This document shows positions 46,369 to 56,465 of a stretch of 64,000 bases of DNA, one piece after another (position 1 is the stretch's first letter; the number at the start of each line of letters is the position of its first letter). This DNA comes from Paramyrothecium sp. XJ0827 (taxonomy: Eukaryota > Ascomycota > Sordariomycetes > Hypocreales > Stachybotryaceae). The stretch is taken from the NCBI GenBank assembly GCA_020881915.1, contig JAJFPB010000001.1:3782001-3846000 (forward strand). Direction: 5' to 3'. Both the position numbers and the translations under genes were made by a program. The notes beneath the pieces were generated by a model. That model made no database searches and was not told where the DNA came from. It saw only the letters and a list, made by a program, of their open reading frames with translations.

Positions 46369-47238
46369 AGCATGGCCGGCGTTGGGATTTATATTGTACA
46401 TCTAGTAAGAGTCTTTTGCTGGAGTTCCTGGGTTCTGGGGGAGGGAGCAAGAGTTTCTTTCCGGGCGTAAAGGATGGCCTCGAGCTTTTGAAAACGGCCG
46501 TGATTTTGCAACGCAGTCCGAATTAGAGGTTCAAAATCACATTTGTGATCTGAGATACGTTGTCTTGCGCTGATGCATGTGGATGGCTTTTCCACTGTAC
46601 GGGAGCCTGTGCGCCGCTGCAGTGTTCCAACACAAGCCCTCGAGTCTTGCGTCCCAGTCATAAACTTGCAAGACGCAGGCGTCCTCTGCTTGTATACGGC
46701 AATGGTTGTAGAGGTTGATTGGACAGATGGGCACAGCCGCACCGTTTGGTTCCCCGACCAAGTGCCCATCACAGAGCTGCTGCCTAGGATCCAAGAGGGT
46801 GCCTCATTTGCTCATACAGTAAACATTTCAGCACCCCTGTTCTTAAGATACGAAGGCCGGTGGTTTCCATGTAAGCAGGAGCCGGTGGTTCTTATCAGAA
46901 GCAAAGACGCAATTCTGCGCTGTTGGCATGGATCTCGTCGCACGTCTGATTCACCGGGTGCGCCGGCGAAAAAGAGCATCGCTATCGTCTGGTAACAAAC
47001 ACGCTTCAGGTACGTTCTTGGCACGTACGGCATGCAGTCCAAAGGTTTAAGGTCGTACTTCTACGGGAAGTAAAGCAAACACAGTGAACCGTGGAACTAC
47101 GTTACCCCTCCATCTACGGAGTACCTTACCTTGCATTACCCTTCACCAAGAGCCTCCCCCCACCCGCACAGCCAGACGCCTTCCGCTTACACGATACGCT
47201 CCGATCTAGGTGACGGCGCATCGTCGTCCTCCGCCCCG
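46369..47238. other. Intergenic region with one doubtful small open frame
   Basis: 3' flank of RAD17 and promoter of the SGNH hydrolase gene. An ATG-started plus-strand frame at 46573-46995 is described separately. The 130 bases before 47239 are C-rich. Confidence 0.4.
46573..46995 (+). CDS. Possible small hypothetical protein
   Basis: An ATG-started open frame of 140 codons without introns. The middle (VVEVDWTDGHSRTVWFPDQ, then RIQEGASFAHTVNI) has reasonable codon use and amino-acid variety, but there is no recognised motif, signal peptide or splice evidence, and the opposite strand is also open over part of it. It may be chance. Confidence 0.25.
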   Translation: MHVDGFSTVREPVRRCSVPTQALESCVPVINLQDAGVLCLYTAMVVEVDWTDGHSRTVWFPDQVPITELLPRIQEGASFAHTVNISAPLFLRYEGRWFPCKQEPVVLIRSKDAILRCWHGSRRTSDSPGAPAKKSIAIVW

Positions 47239-48328
47239 ATGGCCGCGTCTCCCGCCCCGGCCACGTCCAGGTCGCTCCGCATCCTGTGCTTCGGCGACTC
47301 GCTCACCCACGGCTACACCAACGGCGGGCAGGACTCGCACCCGTACTCCCTCAAACTCGCCGAGCGCATCGCCGAGGCCCGGCCCGGCGTGAAGCTCGAG
47401 ATCATCACCAACGGCGTCAGCGGGGACGTCGCGACGTTCACGAGGTTCGTGAAGAGGCTGGAGACGGAATGTAAGTAGCAGCACGAGGCCGCCTTACGCC
47501 TCCTCATCTGTTAGAGGAGAGAACCCCTTGACCGGCCGTGTGATCTGATCAGGGCTTGATTTGACAACGTGGATATTGATACAATTTTTCCCCCATCGCA
47601 GGTGAGAAGCGCTGGTTTGACTGGGTGATCCTACTCGGCGGCACCAAGTAAGCATCACTGGATATCCGCATCCCCTCTGCAAGCCCCCACTGACTTGTCC
47701 TTGCTTGGAAAAAGCGACTTGGGATACGGCATTCAGCCCGATAAAATATTTGATGCGCTCGAAACTGCCTGGGACATCCCGCTGTCAAGGAACAGCAAAG
47801 TGCTGGCACTGACGGTGCCGGAATGCGCCACCAAGAGTGCCTCGGTCAACAATCGTAGGGCCGAGCTCAACGAGATGATACTATCTCACAAGGCGAATAA
47901 CTTGTGAGTCGCCATCTCCCTCCTGGACCGGGCGGCGTGTAGGAGTGATCCGGTCTCATCATTCCTCATAACGTCTTGCCCTCTGGGATGGTTTCTAATT
48001 ACATGTTTCCTCTAGTCACGCCTTCAATTTACGGGTCAAGATACCGTATCACTCATTGTCCGAGGAAGATCAAGAAAAGTACTGGGATGACGGGTTGCAT
48101 TTGACGCCAGCCGGATACGAATGGATGGGAGGCTTCATTGCCGATGAGTTACTCGAGCTCCTATCCGACGAGGAGGAACAGGCCAGCCAGAACGTTCCAT
48201 CGGCAGCTACTGGCAGCAGAGCGCCCGTGCCAGAGACGGAGGATGGCTGGGTGTTTGAGGAAGAGGAAGGGAACCCCAGGCACATTAATCAAGGATACAT
48301 AGTGGTTAGGAAGAAAGACCTGGACTGA
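47239..48328 (+). CDS. SGNH/GDSL-type hydrolase
   Basis: Four exons (47239-47470, 47602-47647, 47715-47903, 48016-48328) join in phase to give 259 residues. Splicing restores all catalytic blocks: block I CFGDSLTHGY with the nucleophile Ser, block II NGVSGD, block III GGTNDLGYG (assembled across the intron at 47648-47714), and block V DDGLHLTPAGYEW with the Asp-x-x-His pair. The 46-base second exon is small but required. The enzyme is predicted to hydrolyse an ester bond of a lipid, acetylated sugar or similar substrate; specificity cannot be told. No signal peptide is seen, so it is likely intracellular. The C-terminal 60 residues are acidic and linker-like, ending GYIVVRKKDLD. It converges on CSN4 with 144 bases between stop codons. 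Confidence 0.88.
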
Positions 48329-48472
48329 AAAAAGCCAGCACCGGATTCATTCGCTGAACCCGAGTCTGGAACACAATGCTTCATCCTTTATACGGGCTTG
48401 TTCTAGTATATGATTCCAAGTAACGCCAGACCCGCCCGCTCAACGCCATATGCTACAACCATGAGTGCTCTC

Positions 48473-49789
48473 TCAAACGACGAGATTTGCGGCGACAAAA
48501 TCCTGTGAAGAGAGGGTCAGTACAGCTGTCAGATCAGAGTAAATAAGACGACTCCTTACCGGGAATTCCTTCTGTATGGCATTGGTGAGGTTCTCGACCT
48601 CTTCCGCAAGACTTTGAACATTGGCGTCCCACCGTCGCATCTCCTTGTCAATCACTGCTTCTGCCCGGTCGCTGCCCTTCTCCCCAGAAGCCTCACCACC
48701 TTCGAACCACACAATGCCCTCGAGTTGATCCATGCGCCCCACTAAACGGCCCTGCTCGATCATGCGTGCCGTCGTGTCCTCAGCCTTATCGGCATCCAGG
48801 CCGAGGAGCGAACCGAGAGCCTCAAATCGAATGTTGCTGTAAAGCCTCGATGCGCCGAGGAGATTGTGTTCAACGACGGCCTTTCGGAGAACCGTGGAGC
48901 CGTCGGCGGTGGTGGCGAGTTGGTGCTGCTGCAGGCCTTCCGCGAACTTGTCGACCTCGTCAGGCGACAACAAACGGTCGAGGAACATCTTTTCTAGAAT
49001 GCCAAACTCGGGGAGCTGGGCGGAGCGCTCATCCTTGTATAATCGGCCCAGAGTGCGACTCCTCATGGGGCCGGCCGGGGCGAGGACGGCGCACTTGACA
49101 GCCATGCTAAGAGTATGCAAGCGCTCCTCCTCGGCGATGGCTGGGGAGAAGCTAATTTCGTGATAACGCTGCGACGCAGAGAGGAATTCTCGCTTGGCGT
49201 CCTGAATGCGTGCCTGAGACAGCCCGAAGTGCAAGTTCAGGTCGGGGTTGCTGACGGTGTGCATTATGTTCTTGAGTTTGTTGATGTACGTCTCGGCGGC
49301 GGTGGAGTCGTCCACCTCGAGGTAGTTGCGGACGATGCGGATCCAGATCTTGGCCTTGTCCTCGTCGGAGACCTTGCGCTGGGAGCTATCGAGCGGGATC
49401 TCGGCCAGGGCCTTTGCGGCGTCGAGGAAGTCATCGTTGCTCTCGTGGGCGGTGGCGACGAGCTCGCGGATGATTGCGGCGGCGTCGAGGAAGGACGGGG
49501 GCTGGCTCGAGAGGATGGCCAGGGTGCGGTTGCCGACGTCGATGCACAGTTCGTCGTTGCTGAGCCTCTTGAGGGTCTCGACGAAGGCGGCCAGGACGGA
49601 GCGGGTGCCCACGACGCCCAGGCTCTGGCCGAAGAACGAGTCGACGATGGCGTTCAGGTCGTCAGCGGCGGTGGCGGGCGAAGACAATGTTCTGATGTCG
49701 GCGAGGATCGACTCGTAAACGGGGCCCTTGTCCGTGGATGCTGCTTCGGCACGCCGCAGGGCGTCAAGAACCTTGGGGTCGGGCGCCAT
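48473..49789 (-). CDS. csn4: COP9 signalosome subunit 4
   Basis: Exons 48560-49789 and 48473-48502 join in phase 0 across a 57-base intron (GTAAGG donor, TTCACAG acceptor) to give 419 residues; the last exon codes only the final nine residues. The N-terminal two thirds are helical repeats. Family landmarks are AKIWIRIVRNYLEVDD, SQARIQDAKREFLSASQRYHE, AVKCAVLAPAGPMRSRTLGRLYKDERSAQ and, in the PCI winged-helix part, LEHNLLGASRLYSNI-type sequence followed by MIEQGRLVGRMDQLEGIVWFE. Csn4 is a PCI subunit of the COP9 signalosome, which removes Nedd8 from cullins and so regulates SCF ligases; in fungi it affects development and secondary metabolism. The ATG at 49789 is the first in frame. Confidence 0.9.
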   Translation of the reverse strand: MAPDPKVLDALRRAEAASTDKGPVYESILADIRTLSSPATAADDLNAIVDSFFGQSLGVVGTRSVLAAFVETLKRLSNDELCIDVGNRTLAILSSQPPSFLDAAAIIRELVATAHESNDDFLDAAKALAEIPLDSSQRKVSDEDKAKIWIRIVRNYLEVDDSTAAETYINKLKNIMHTVSNPDLNLHFGLSQARIQDAKREFLSASQRYHEISFSPAIAEEERLHTLSMAVKCAVLAPAGPMRSRTLGRLYKDERSAQLPEFGILEKMFLDRLLSPDEVDKFAEGLQQHQLATTADGSTVLRKAVVEHNLLGASRLYSNIRFEALGSLLGLDADKAEDTTARMIEQGRLVGRMDQLEGIVWFEGGEASGEKGSDRAEAVIDKEMRRWDANVQSLAEEVENLTNAIQKEFPVRSRLIYSDLTAVLTLSSQDFVAANLVV

Positions 49790-50752
49790 GGCAGTGAATC
49801 GAGCCCGGCGTGCTGTTCTGGATATGGAATCTGGACAATGTACCAAGTGGATGATCTCAGGTCGAAGGCTAGAAGCTCTTGATCAGGTAAGGCAAGGCAG
49901 CCTAGCGGAGGGGCACGGCAGAAGGAAAGGTGTAAGGTAAGGTACAGGGGGGGTCGGTTCGGCGGGGTAGCTCCCCGCAATTCCCCGTCACCGTCCAAAT
50001 GAAGCGACGTCCTTAAGGTAAGTTACCTGGAGATCACATGCCACAGCACCTTCATATTCCTCGATTATCACTTTCCATTGGACTTACACTCTGAACGGTG
50101 TTAGCAGTCTTCGAAGAATATGACAGAAACGTCCACTCGAAGATCGTCCAAACCTCGAAGCCTCTTGTGTTTGGTTAGTCTGTTGCAATTTGGTGCTACA
50201 TGAGAAGTCCAGGGGAGGGGACACACAACTGAATCGGGACATGTCCGACCCTATAACTTATCCTATGAACACCCATATGTCGATCCTTGGCAGATGAACC
50301 CTCCTCCTCCGTCTCATCAAAAACGAGCATCCCGCACACAACATCAATTAGCTTCATCTTTCTCCAAAGCGGACAGTACAACAGCGATGTTTTCATGCCC
50401 GAACCCCCTTTCGAGATGGGGCCAGTGCTTCACAGGAAGCTACCTGGTCCCACCATGCTGAAATAGGCAAGTTTCCAGCAAAGGAGCTTCCCGGAAGAGT
50501 CGGCACCAGCCAAGCAAGGTCCAAGAGGAACTTGGAGGCTCGGACTTCTGCACGTCAGTGTTTGAGTTTAGCTCCCTTTTACGTACTGCTGCAGGCTCTC
50601 ACGATACTTTCCTACCTCTCCTGATTTCGCCGGAGCGTGGGAAAACCGAACAGTTCTGCTAGTCTCCCAGCTGCGTTGTCTTTGACGATGTCTCATAAAG
50701 GAACGACCGAGCCGTGATATGAATCGCCAGTCCTTGCTCTCATTCACGAATC
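49790..50752. other. Divergent promoter region
   Basis: Upstream DNA shared by CSN4 (minus) and the GT69 gene (plus), nearly 1 kb apart. A 66-codon minus-strand frame at about 50200-50396 has no motif and is not called. Confidence 0.45.
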
Positions 50753-52027
50753 ATGCTCCTGAGCCGGTCTCTAGCCCGGCGGCTCAGGAGGTCTTCGCCC
50801 CGTCGAGCCTTCTTGCTCCTTGCCCTCGTCTTCCTCGTCGACTCGCTGCTCGTCTTGGCCCGGCGTCCAGCGGCCATATCAACCGTCGAAACTCGTTCCA
50901 CAGGTAGCCCGTCCGCCGCCTATCGAAACGTGTTCATTGCCTCCGTCCATACCGACACGGCGCCTCTTCTCCATCGTTCTTGGAGCAACGACCTCCTCGC
51001 GCTCGTCGACCGGCTGGGCCCTGATAATGTCCACGTCTCCATTGTCGAGTTTGGATCCCGCGACGCTACTAGGGCTGAGCTGCACCAGCTGCAGGGCCAG
51101 CTCGACAGGAGAGGCGCGGCTCATACTGTGCGCCAGGGCACGTCAGGATGGCAACTGACAGAGGAGCTGCGCAGGAAGCCGGCCCCTGGAGAGCAGCGGC
51201 CGGGCTGGCTCTGGCGTTATGAAGGCACTTGGGCCGAGATGCGCCGCGTCCCTCACCTTGCGCTGGCTCGAAACCAGGCCATGGAGCCGCTGATAGCCTT
51301 GGCCGCCGAGGGCAAAGTCTTTGATCGAGTTCTCTGGGTGGATGATGTTGTCTTTACGGTTCAGGACGCTATAGATATTCTCGAGACCCGCAACGGCAAC
51401 TACGCAGCCGCATGTTCCATCAGCACCGGTGACAGCCCTCGCTTACTCGACACGTCCGCCCTTCGAGATGATCAGGGTCATCTTCCCGTTACTTCCTTCT
51501 GGCCTTGGTTCCTGTCTCCCACCGCCGTTTCTGCCGTCCAGTCCGGACTCCCCACTCGAGTGTATTCCTGTTGGGACGGCCTCGTTGCTTTTCAAGCTGC
51601 TCCCTTTTACGCCGACCCGCCGCTTCGATTCCGTGCTATCTCTGACGGCCTCGCGCAGCGGCACATCGAAGGCTCCGAGCGCTGCTTGGTCCACGCGGAC
51701 AATCCCCTCAGCGCATCGCAGGGCGTGTGGCTAAACCCCCGCGTCCGCGTCACACCTGGCCGGAAGTACAAGGCTGCGCGCACCGAGAGGAACTCCCATC
51801 GCTACCCTGGCTGGGCGGGCACACTGGCAGGATGCTGGGCGAACCGCATCGCAAAGTGGACAGGCGCCGGGCGAATGCTCCTCAAAGACGAGGGCATCGT
51901 GCACTCAAGAGTACGTGACTGGCTTACCGAGGCGCATGATGTAGATGCTCAAAACGTAGAAATCAGTCTGCCTTGTCTGATAGACGACATGCAAGTTATA
52001 CGGCCAGATGGGTGGCACAGGGTCTGA
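50753..52027 (+). CDS. GT69 alpha-1,3-mannosyltransferase (CAP59/CMT1 family)
   Basis: Single exon of 424 residues. A short basic N-terminus precedes one membrane anchor (about 19-36, AFLLLALVFLVDSLLVLA), the plan of a type II Golgi protein. The lumenal domain starts NVFIASVHTD and has the family landmarks SIVEFGSRDATR, LALARNQAMEPL, the metal-binding-type WVDDVVF (about 195), CWDGLVAFQA, SERCLVHADNP and GVWLNPRVRVTPG. GT69 enzymes include cryptococcal Cmt1 and Cap59, which act on alpha-1,3-mannose linkages of capsule polymers. In filamentous ascomycetes they are common, and the acceptor (protein or wall glycan) is mostly unknown. The length is normal and no key block is missing. Confidence 0.88.
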   Translation: MLLSRSLARRLRRSSPRRAFLLLALVFLVDSLLVLARRPAAISTVETRSTGSPSAAYRNVFIASVHTDTAPLLHRSWSNDLLALVDRLGPDNVHVSIVEFGSRDATRAELHQLQGQLDRRGAAHTVRQGTSGWQLTEELRRKPAPGEQRPGWLWRYEGTWAEMRRVPHLALARNQAMEPLIALAAEGKVFDRVLWVDDVVFTVQDAIDILETRNGNYAAACSISTGDSPRLLDTSALRDDQGHLPVTSFWPWFLSPTAVSAVQSGLPTRVYSCWDGLVAFQAAPFYADPPLRFRAISDGLAQRHIEGSERCLVHADNPLSASQGVWLNPRVRVTPGRKYKAARTERNSHRYPGWAGTLAGCWANRIAKWTGAGRMLLKDEGIVHSRVRDWLTEAHDVDAQNVEISLPCLIDDMQVIRPDGWHRV

Positions 52028-52353
52028 AAGCCCAGTATTCAACGTATATTTCTTCGTAATCATGCCCAGTATCTCCCGTGGAAGGGCAAGTAGGCTCCAA
52101 TGCTACATGAAGGGCGATCTTAAGTCAAGAGAACAAATATAGAACAATCCACAAATCCCATCACCCTGGAACGCCTGATCTGCCATGCGGTGCCGCGCCA
52201 GCTTGCACAGCGGCTCATGCACAGCCCTCGTTTCTCTAGTGTAGCTCGAGGGCACGATGAAGATGATGCAAAGATAACAACCGGTTCTCAGCAAGAAGCG
52301 CCGAATGTCTATAACCAGATCCAACACCATGCTCGCATGCCGCCGCCCCCCGT
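52028..52353. other. Intergenic region between convergent genes
   Basis: Shared 3' flank of the GT69 gene and the PXMP4-like gene. Nothing else is seen. Confidence 0.45.
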
Positions 52354-53381
52354 CTATTTGTTATGCCAGATGAGGGTCCGCAACGAGTCCCAGTTGTTGC
52401 AGTCCTTGTAGATGTACGTCATGCTGCTGCGCAGACTGCTCTGCAGCTCCTCCGGGTGGTAGCGGAAGAGCAGCATGACCGAGGCCCACGACAGGGAGGC
52501 GAACGCGGGCCAGGCGTAGTAGTTGATGCGGGAGTGCCAGGGCTCGCCCGAGACGACGGGGAAGCCGTGGCCGGGCTTGACGGCGATGCGCGCGAGGGCG
52601 AGGACGACGCGCGCGAAGACGTAGATGACGATCTGCTGGTTGACCGAGGAGATGCGGCCGGTGCGCTTGGAGCGGCCGCCGAAGACGAAGTAGCCGCCTA
52701 GCAATCCGGCAAAGAACGAGTCGTACGGTCCTGTTGTGTACCGACAAGTGCCGTCACAGGTCAGCCAAAGTGCCAAAGAAGACATACGGTCGAAGGAGTA
52801 TGCAGTCAAAAATTAAGATGCGACGTACCCTCCTTTCCTGGGGTTGGTCCGTAGTGCTTGAGTGCAAGCATTGTCAACTTGTATATGGTAGCGAAGCGAG
52901 CCAAGTTGCTCGCATGGTGTCGCGTCGCTCGCAGAACCAGCGCAACCTTTTCTCGCAATCTGTTTATGTCGTTCGTCATATCAGCACAGCCGTCACTTTG
53001 GTCGAGCGAAGGAGGGGAGAGGTCGTCGAGGTCTTGGCAGGAGGGAGGGTACGTACGTTCCCGAGCGGAAGAGAAAGATCATTCTGCGCAAAAGGCCAGT
53101 CAGCATCAACAAGATAACGGATTCCAGGAGATCCATAGGAGCGCACTTACACCAGGGCGTGCGGGAACCGCACCTTGGTGCCGTAGACGGCTCCATTGCG
53201 CGCCGTCTTGACCAGCGACAGCAGCTCGTGGTAGCGCGGGTCAAGGACAATCTGCTCCAGCGCCTTCTGTCCGAGGGGAACGAAACCTAACAGTCAGCCC
53301 GGGGCCCGCGATTGGTAGAGTGAAAGAGCAGCTGGCGATGTGGGCAGACGGCACCTTCAACCCTTCTATGGACGACGCCAT
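52354..53381 (-). CDS. PXMP4: Peroxisomal membrane protein PXMP4-like (Tim17-related)
   Basis: Five exons (53355-53381, 53151-53266, 53057-53083, 52829-52959, 52354-52730) join in phase to give 225 residues. Two exons are only 27 bases long. The spliced product reads MASSIEGLK, then LDPRYHELLSLVKTARNG with VRFPHALVMIFLF, then REKVALVLRATRHHASNLAR with KHYGPTPGKEGPYDSFFAGL, which is the known order of PXMP4/PMP24. The GLLGGYFVFGGRSK segment (about 120-133) is the Tim17-like glycine-rich helix, followed by a second membrane region and an aromatic C-terminus. The family sits in the peroxisomal membrane; its transport or structural role is not settled. In exon 3 a GTACGTACC repeat gives two possible donors 4 bases apart; only the first keeps the frame. 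The first intron has a weaker GTGCCG donor, so the junction after residue 9 is less sure. Confidence 0.85.
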
Positions 53382-54038
53382 GTTGTGCCTCGGCAATTCC
53401 AGCTACGCAGAGGGGAGGTCCGGTGGGAGTCGGCAGAAAGCCGGTCGAGGACGATGCGCGGGCGGAGGTCGAGAGGAAGAGACTGGATCGGATCGGTGGT
53501 ATGAAGAGGAAAGAGAAAAGCTGTTCACCTCATCGGGCCCGTGTCGGTGGTGGTTGAGAGAAAAGAGGCCGTGACGCGGATGGATGGAGATGGCGTAGCG
53601 ATTGCAACGGGACCGGGCATGTCATTGTCCCTCGGAGCTGGGACCTCGGATGCAGCAGGTGACCCCTACGCTTTCTGTGGGGAAAACATGGAGTGCGGGA
53701 ACCCCTGCGTCATTACCGCTTGCTGAGCCGGCGCCATTTGCCAGAGGCACAAGCGCAAGCACAAGCACAAGCACAAGCACATGGCGGGGAAATTCATTTG
53801 GCATGTGATTAACTGGTCCAAGCCTGGGGTCAACCTTAGTCCAAGGCACTTTGCCTTAAACCTCCGATCTATACGGTACCTTGCCTTACCCCAAGTAGGC
53901 AAAATATCCAATTGCGCAGCCAACTCGTCAAACCGCATTTGTGCTTTCCTAGAGTCAAGGAATGATCATGTTTGTGCGCACGGATCTCATGGGAAGCAGG
54001 CTTGTTTTTCTACTCTAGGGTTTCCTTGCAAACTCCCA
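53382..54038. other. Upstream region of the PXMP4-like gene
   Basis: Promoter of the PXMP4-like gene and 3' flank of the Pol X gene, with one hexamer array. No gene is supported. Confidence 0.45.
53747..53782. repeat. Hexanucleotide array (GCACAA)n
   Basis: Six hexamer units, four perfect GCACAA, one GCGCAA and a terminal GCACAT, in non-coding DNA. Confidence 0.9.
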
Positions 54039-56465
54039 TCAGCACCAACGCTCATGCGGCTCTCGCCATTTGACGCCCAGTACCTCGAATATCCTCCTCT
54101 CATTCCTCCCTTCAATCAAATCATCCTCTGTTACTTTATGGCTTCTGGGCCACGCGCCGCCGTCTCTGTACAGTCCCCTCTGGTTGAGTCGCATGCCCTT
54201 CCTTGCCGCAAGGAGTCGCATGCTACGGTTGAAAATGTCGTTGCCGGTAAAGTAGATCAATGCCGCGCCAATCTCTGTCGCAGGTACCAACAGAAAGTCT
54301 ATCCTTCGCCAGACCATCCGGTAACTCTCATCATCGTTGAGTCCCTTCACCCGTGGCAGGACGCAGCATCCGTGCCACTTGCTGCCGTCGGCTACAGAAT
54401 GTGACGAGGCCAATCGAGCCGCGAGAAAGCCGTCTGCCTCTAGCCGAATGACCAATCGGTCAAGAAACTGGCGTAATGATGTCGTGGATGCCGTGTTCGG
54501 TTTGGTGACAATAAAGTCGATGTCGTTTGAGCTTTCAGAGCCGCGACGGTAACTGCCTCCTATAATCATCTCAACCTCAGGATCGATCCTCGCCGCTGCC
54601 TGTTTTACCACGGCACCGAGCGCTTCGACTTCTTGTCGCGGAATCTTTGTATTCAAATCCTCGTAGTGCTCGACGCCAATCGTTTGGTTCCGCGACAGCT
54701 TCGCTCCGGTCTTCAGATCATCTAGCGTTCGAAAGCCCTGGGCGATCCATTGCTGTGCCTGGCCCACGCCAACACCATAGATACCGAGAAAGAGCTGCAA
54801 AGATTTGTCCATCGGTTCCGTTTCGGCATAGTCTAATCTTCTGAGTTTGTTCGTAGTGACAATCTCCTCGATTTTCTGCGCTAGGCGTTGGCCAATGTTT
54901 GGCAGTTTGAGCGCCTGCTCTTCGGTGTTGATCTTGGTGGTTTGGTTCTTCAGTGTATGAATTGCTTTTCGATATCCTGTTGTGCGCCAGTGGTCGCTTA
55001 TCCGGTCATAATAATCAGCCATGCTTTGTAGGACTTGAATGGTTCGGGCATTGGGGTTGCCAGAGCCTGCTTCCTTGCTCCCTGCCTGGTTGCAGGCGAA
55101 TCTATCTTCGAAGGCCACTTGCTTCCGGCTGTTGTTCACATTTCCTCGTGTTCTCCTCACTGCGTGATCGTCATCTGAATCATTGTCGGATCCTTTCGAC
55201 CTCGAGTGGGAGTGGCTTGCGTCGTCCTCGTCTATATCAAGTGGCAAATCCTTATATTTTTGCACGAGCATGATGTATTCGGAAAGTTCATCTGAGGGGG
55301 TGTCTCCGCTATCCCCTGATGGATCGCCTCGCGGCATTGGCCCATGTAGTTGGGGTACGTCGGCTCCAGCAATGAAGTTGCCACGAATTTGACTCTTATC
55401 CGTCGCCTGCCCCTGAACCGAATCCGACGGTTGCTCAAGATCCAACAGGACTGCCTCCGAGTCGGGTAGCTGCTCCACCATTGAACTTCTCTGGGTAGAT
55501 TGATTGCTCCGTGATGGAACATAGTCCCACCTCCGTCGGTCCTTGTGCGGCGGTTTGAGCTGCAGCGACTTGACCGACTCCTCGGAGCTTGATTGTGGGA
55601 CAGGTTCTGTCTCGTGATCAATGACAACCGGGCATCCCTTGACTTGATACTTTTGCTGATCGTGCTCGAGAAGAGATTTGAAGCGGATGCAGTCGATGGG
55701 GTAATCTTCATTGACAATCTTTGGAAGCTCGCCCTTGCGACTTGGGTACAAGGAGCTCTCGACATCCTTGTATGTGAGGCTCTGGTCGACAACGAAATGA
55801 GTCGCTGTTCGCTCGTCCTGCGTCCACTCAGCACCATACTCGCGGGCCTTGGTAATGCGCAGGCGGCGAGCAGGCGCAATATCATTATTGGGAACGTAGA
55901 AGAAAGATAGACCACGAAAAATCTGCTCGGATTCCGGCTTCAGCTTCAGTGAAGTCTCGCGCTTTCTCTTCTTGACCAACATGGCTGCCGAAGGCGAAGC
56001 GTCGCTGGCGCCGCTAAGGAGCCGCTTCATTGGGTGAACGGGTGTAGATTCACTACGGCGGAGCGTTGCCTGCCTGTCCTTGGCCGAGATTGTAGTTGGA
56101 GTTTCTTTGATAGCGGGTGATTCTGCATCCAAAAGCCCACGGAGAGGCCCCTTGCGCTTGCCAGCACCTACCGGTGTTCCTTTGATGATATGGATGGCCG
56201 GCGATGGGGCGGAGGTAACTCTCCGGGGCTCAGCTCGAGGATTTCCCGTGGCTGCGAAGGTCGAGCCATCTTCTATGCCATGCTTGAGCTTCACGTCTTT
56301 GGTAGCGGGTGGTTCTCGTTGAAAGAACCTGCGGCACTGGCGCCGGTTCTGCAGCTCACGCTCGTCGAGCTCATCATCCTCGTCGCGCCCGCCGTAGCAA
56401 TGGAGCCTCTCGAAAAAGGCAAGCTTCTCATGCAGGGATGGCTGCTCGGTGTCCATATCGTTCAT
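54039..56465 (-). CDS. pol4: Family X DNA polymerase with BRCT domain (Pol IV/lambda-like)
   Basis: Single exon. The first ATG at 56465 (MNDMDTEQPSLHEK) gives 808 residues; the frame before it has no ATG. After a charged, disordered start comes a BRCT domain at about 180-285 (IFRGLSFFYVPNNDIAP, EYGAEWTQDERTATHFVV, and a Tyr-Pro-x-Asp-Cys stretch). A long disordered linker follows. Then the Pol X core: the 8-kDa-like region from MADYYDRISDHWRTTGYRKA (about 480) with the hairpin LPNIGQRLAQKI, LGIYGVGVGQAQQWIAQGFR, the nucleotidyltransferase GGSYRRGSESSNDIDFIVT (about 636-654), and the second metal-site segment RRIDFLLVP (about 718-726), ending with FTGNDIFNRSMRLLA and a LNQRGLY thumb. All three catalytic Asp positions appear present. 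This polymerase fills gaps in base-excision repair and non-homologous end joining; the BRCT domain would contact ligase IV/Ku partners. Confidence 0.9.
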   Translation of the reverse strand: MNDMDTEQPSLHEKLAFFERLHCYGGRDEDDELDERELQNRRQCRRFFQREPPATKDVKLKHGIEDGSTFAATGNPRAEPRRVTSAPSPAIHIIKGTPVGAGKRKGPLRGLLDAESPAIKETPTTISAKDRQATLRRSESTPVHPMKRLLSGASDASPSAAMLVKKRKRETSLKLKPESEQIFRGLSFFYVPNNDIAPARRLRITKAREYGAEWTQDERTATHFVVDQSLTYKDVESSLYPSRKGELPKIVNEDYPIDCIRFKSLLEHDQQKYQVKGCPVVIDHETEPVPQSSSEESVKSLQLKPPHKDRRRWDYVPSRSNQSTQRSSMVEQLPDSEAVLLDLEQPSDSVQGQATDKSQIRGNFIAGADVPQLHGPMPRGDPSGDSGDTPSDELSEYIMLVQKYKDLPLDIDEDDASHSHSRSKGSDNDSDDDHAVRRTRGNVNNSRKQVAFEDRFACNQAGSKEAGSGNPNARTIQVLQSMADYYDRISDHWRTTGYRKAIHTLKNQTTKINTEEQALKLPNIGQRLAQKIEEIVTTNKLRRLDYAETEPMDKSLQLFLGIYGVGVGQAQQWIAQGFRTLDDLKTGAKLSRNQTIGVEHYEDLNTKIPRQEVEALGAVVKQAAARIDPEVEMIIGGSYRRGSESSNDIDFIVTKPNTASTTSLRQFLDRLVIRLEADGFLAARLASSHSVADGSKWHGCCVLPRVKGLNDDESYRMVWRRIDFLLVPATEIGAALIYFTGNDIFNRSMRLLAARKGMRLNQRGLYRDGGAWPRSHKVTEDDLIEGRNERRIFEVLGVKWREPHERWC

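Noticed and set aside
49115..49882. 255-codon plus-strand open frame opposite CSN4
   Set aside because: Antisense shadow of a GC-biased exon; its Gly/Val/Glu/Asp-rich composition mirrors the CSN4 codons and it lacks motifs.
36000..56465. SNF2, RAD17 and Pol X as a DNA-repair gene cluster
   Set aside because: They are spread over 20 kb, in different orientations and mixed with unrelated genes; nothing shows co-regulation.
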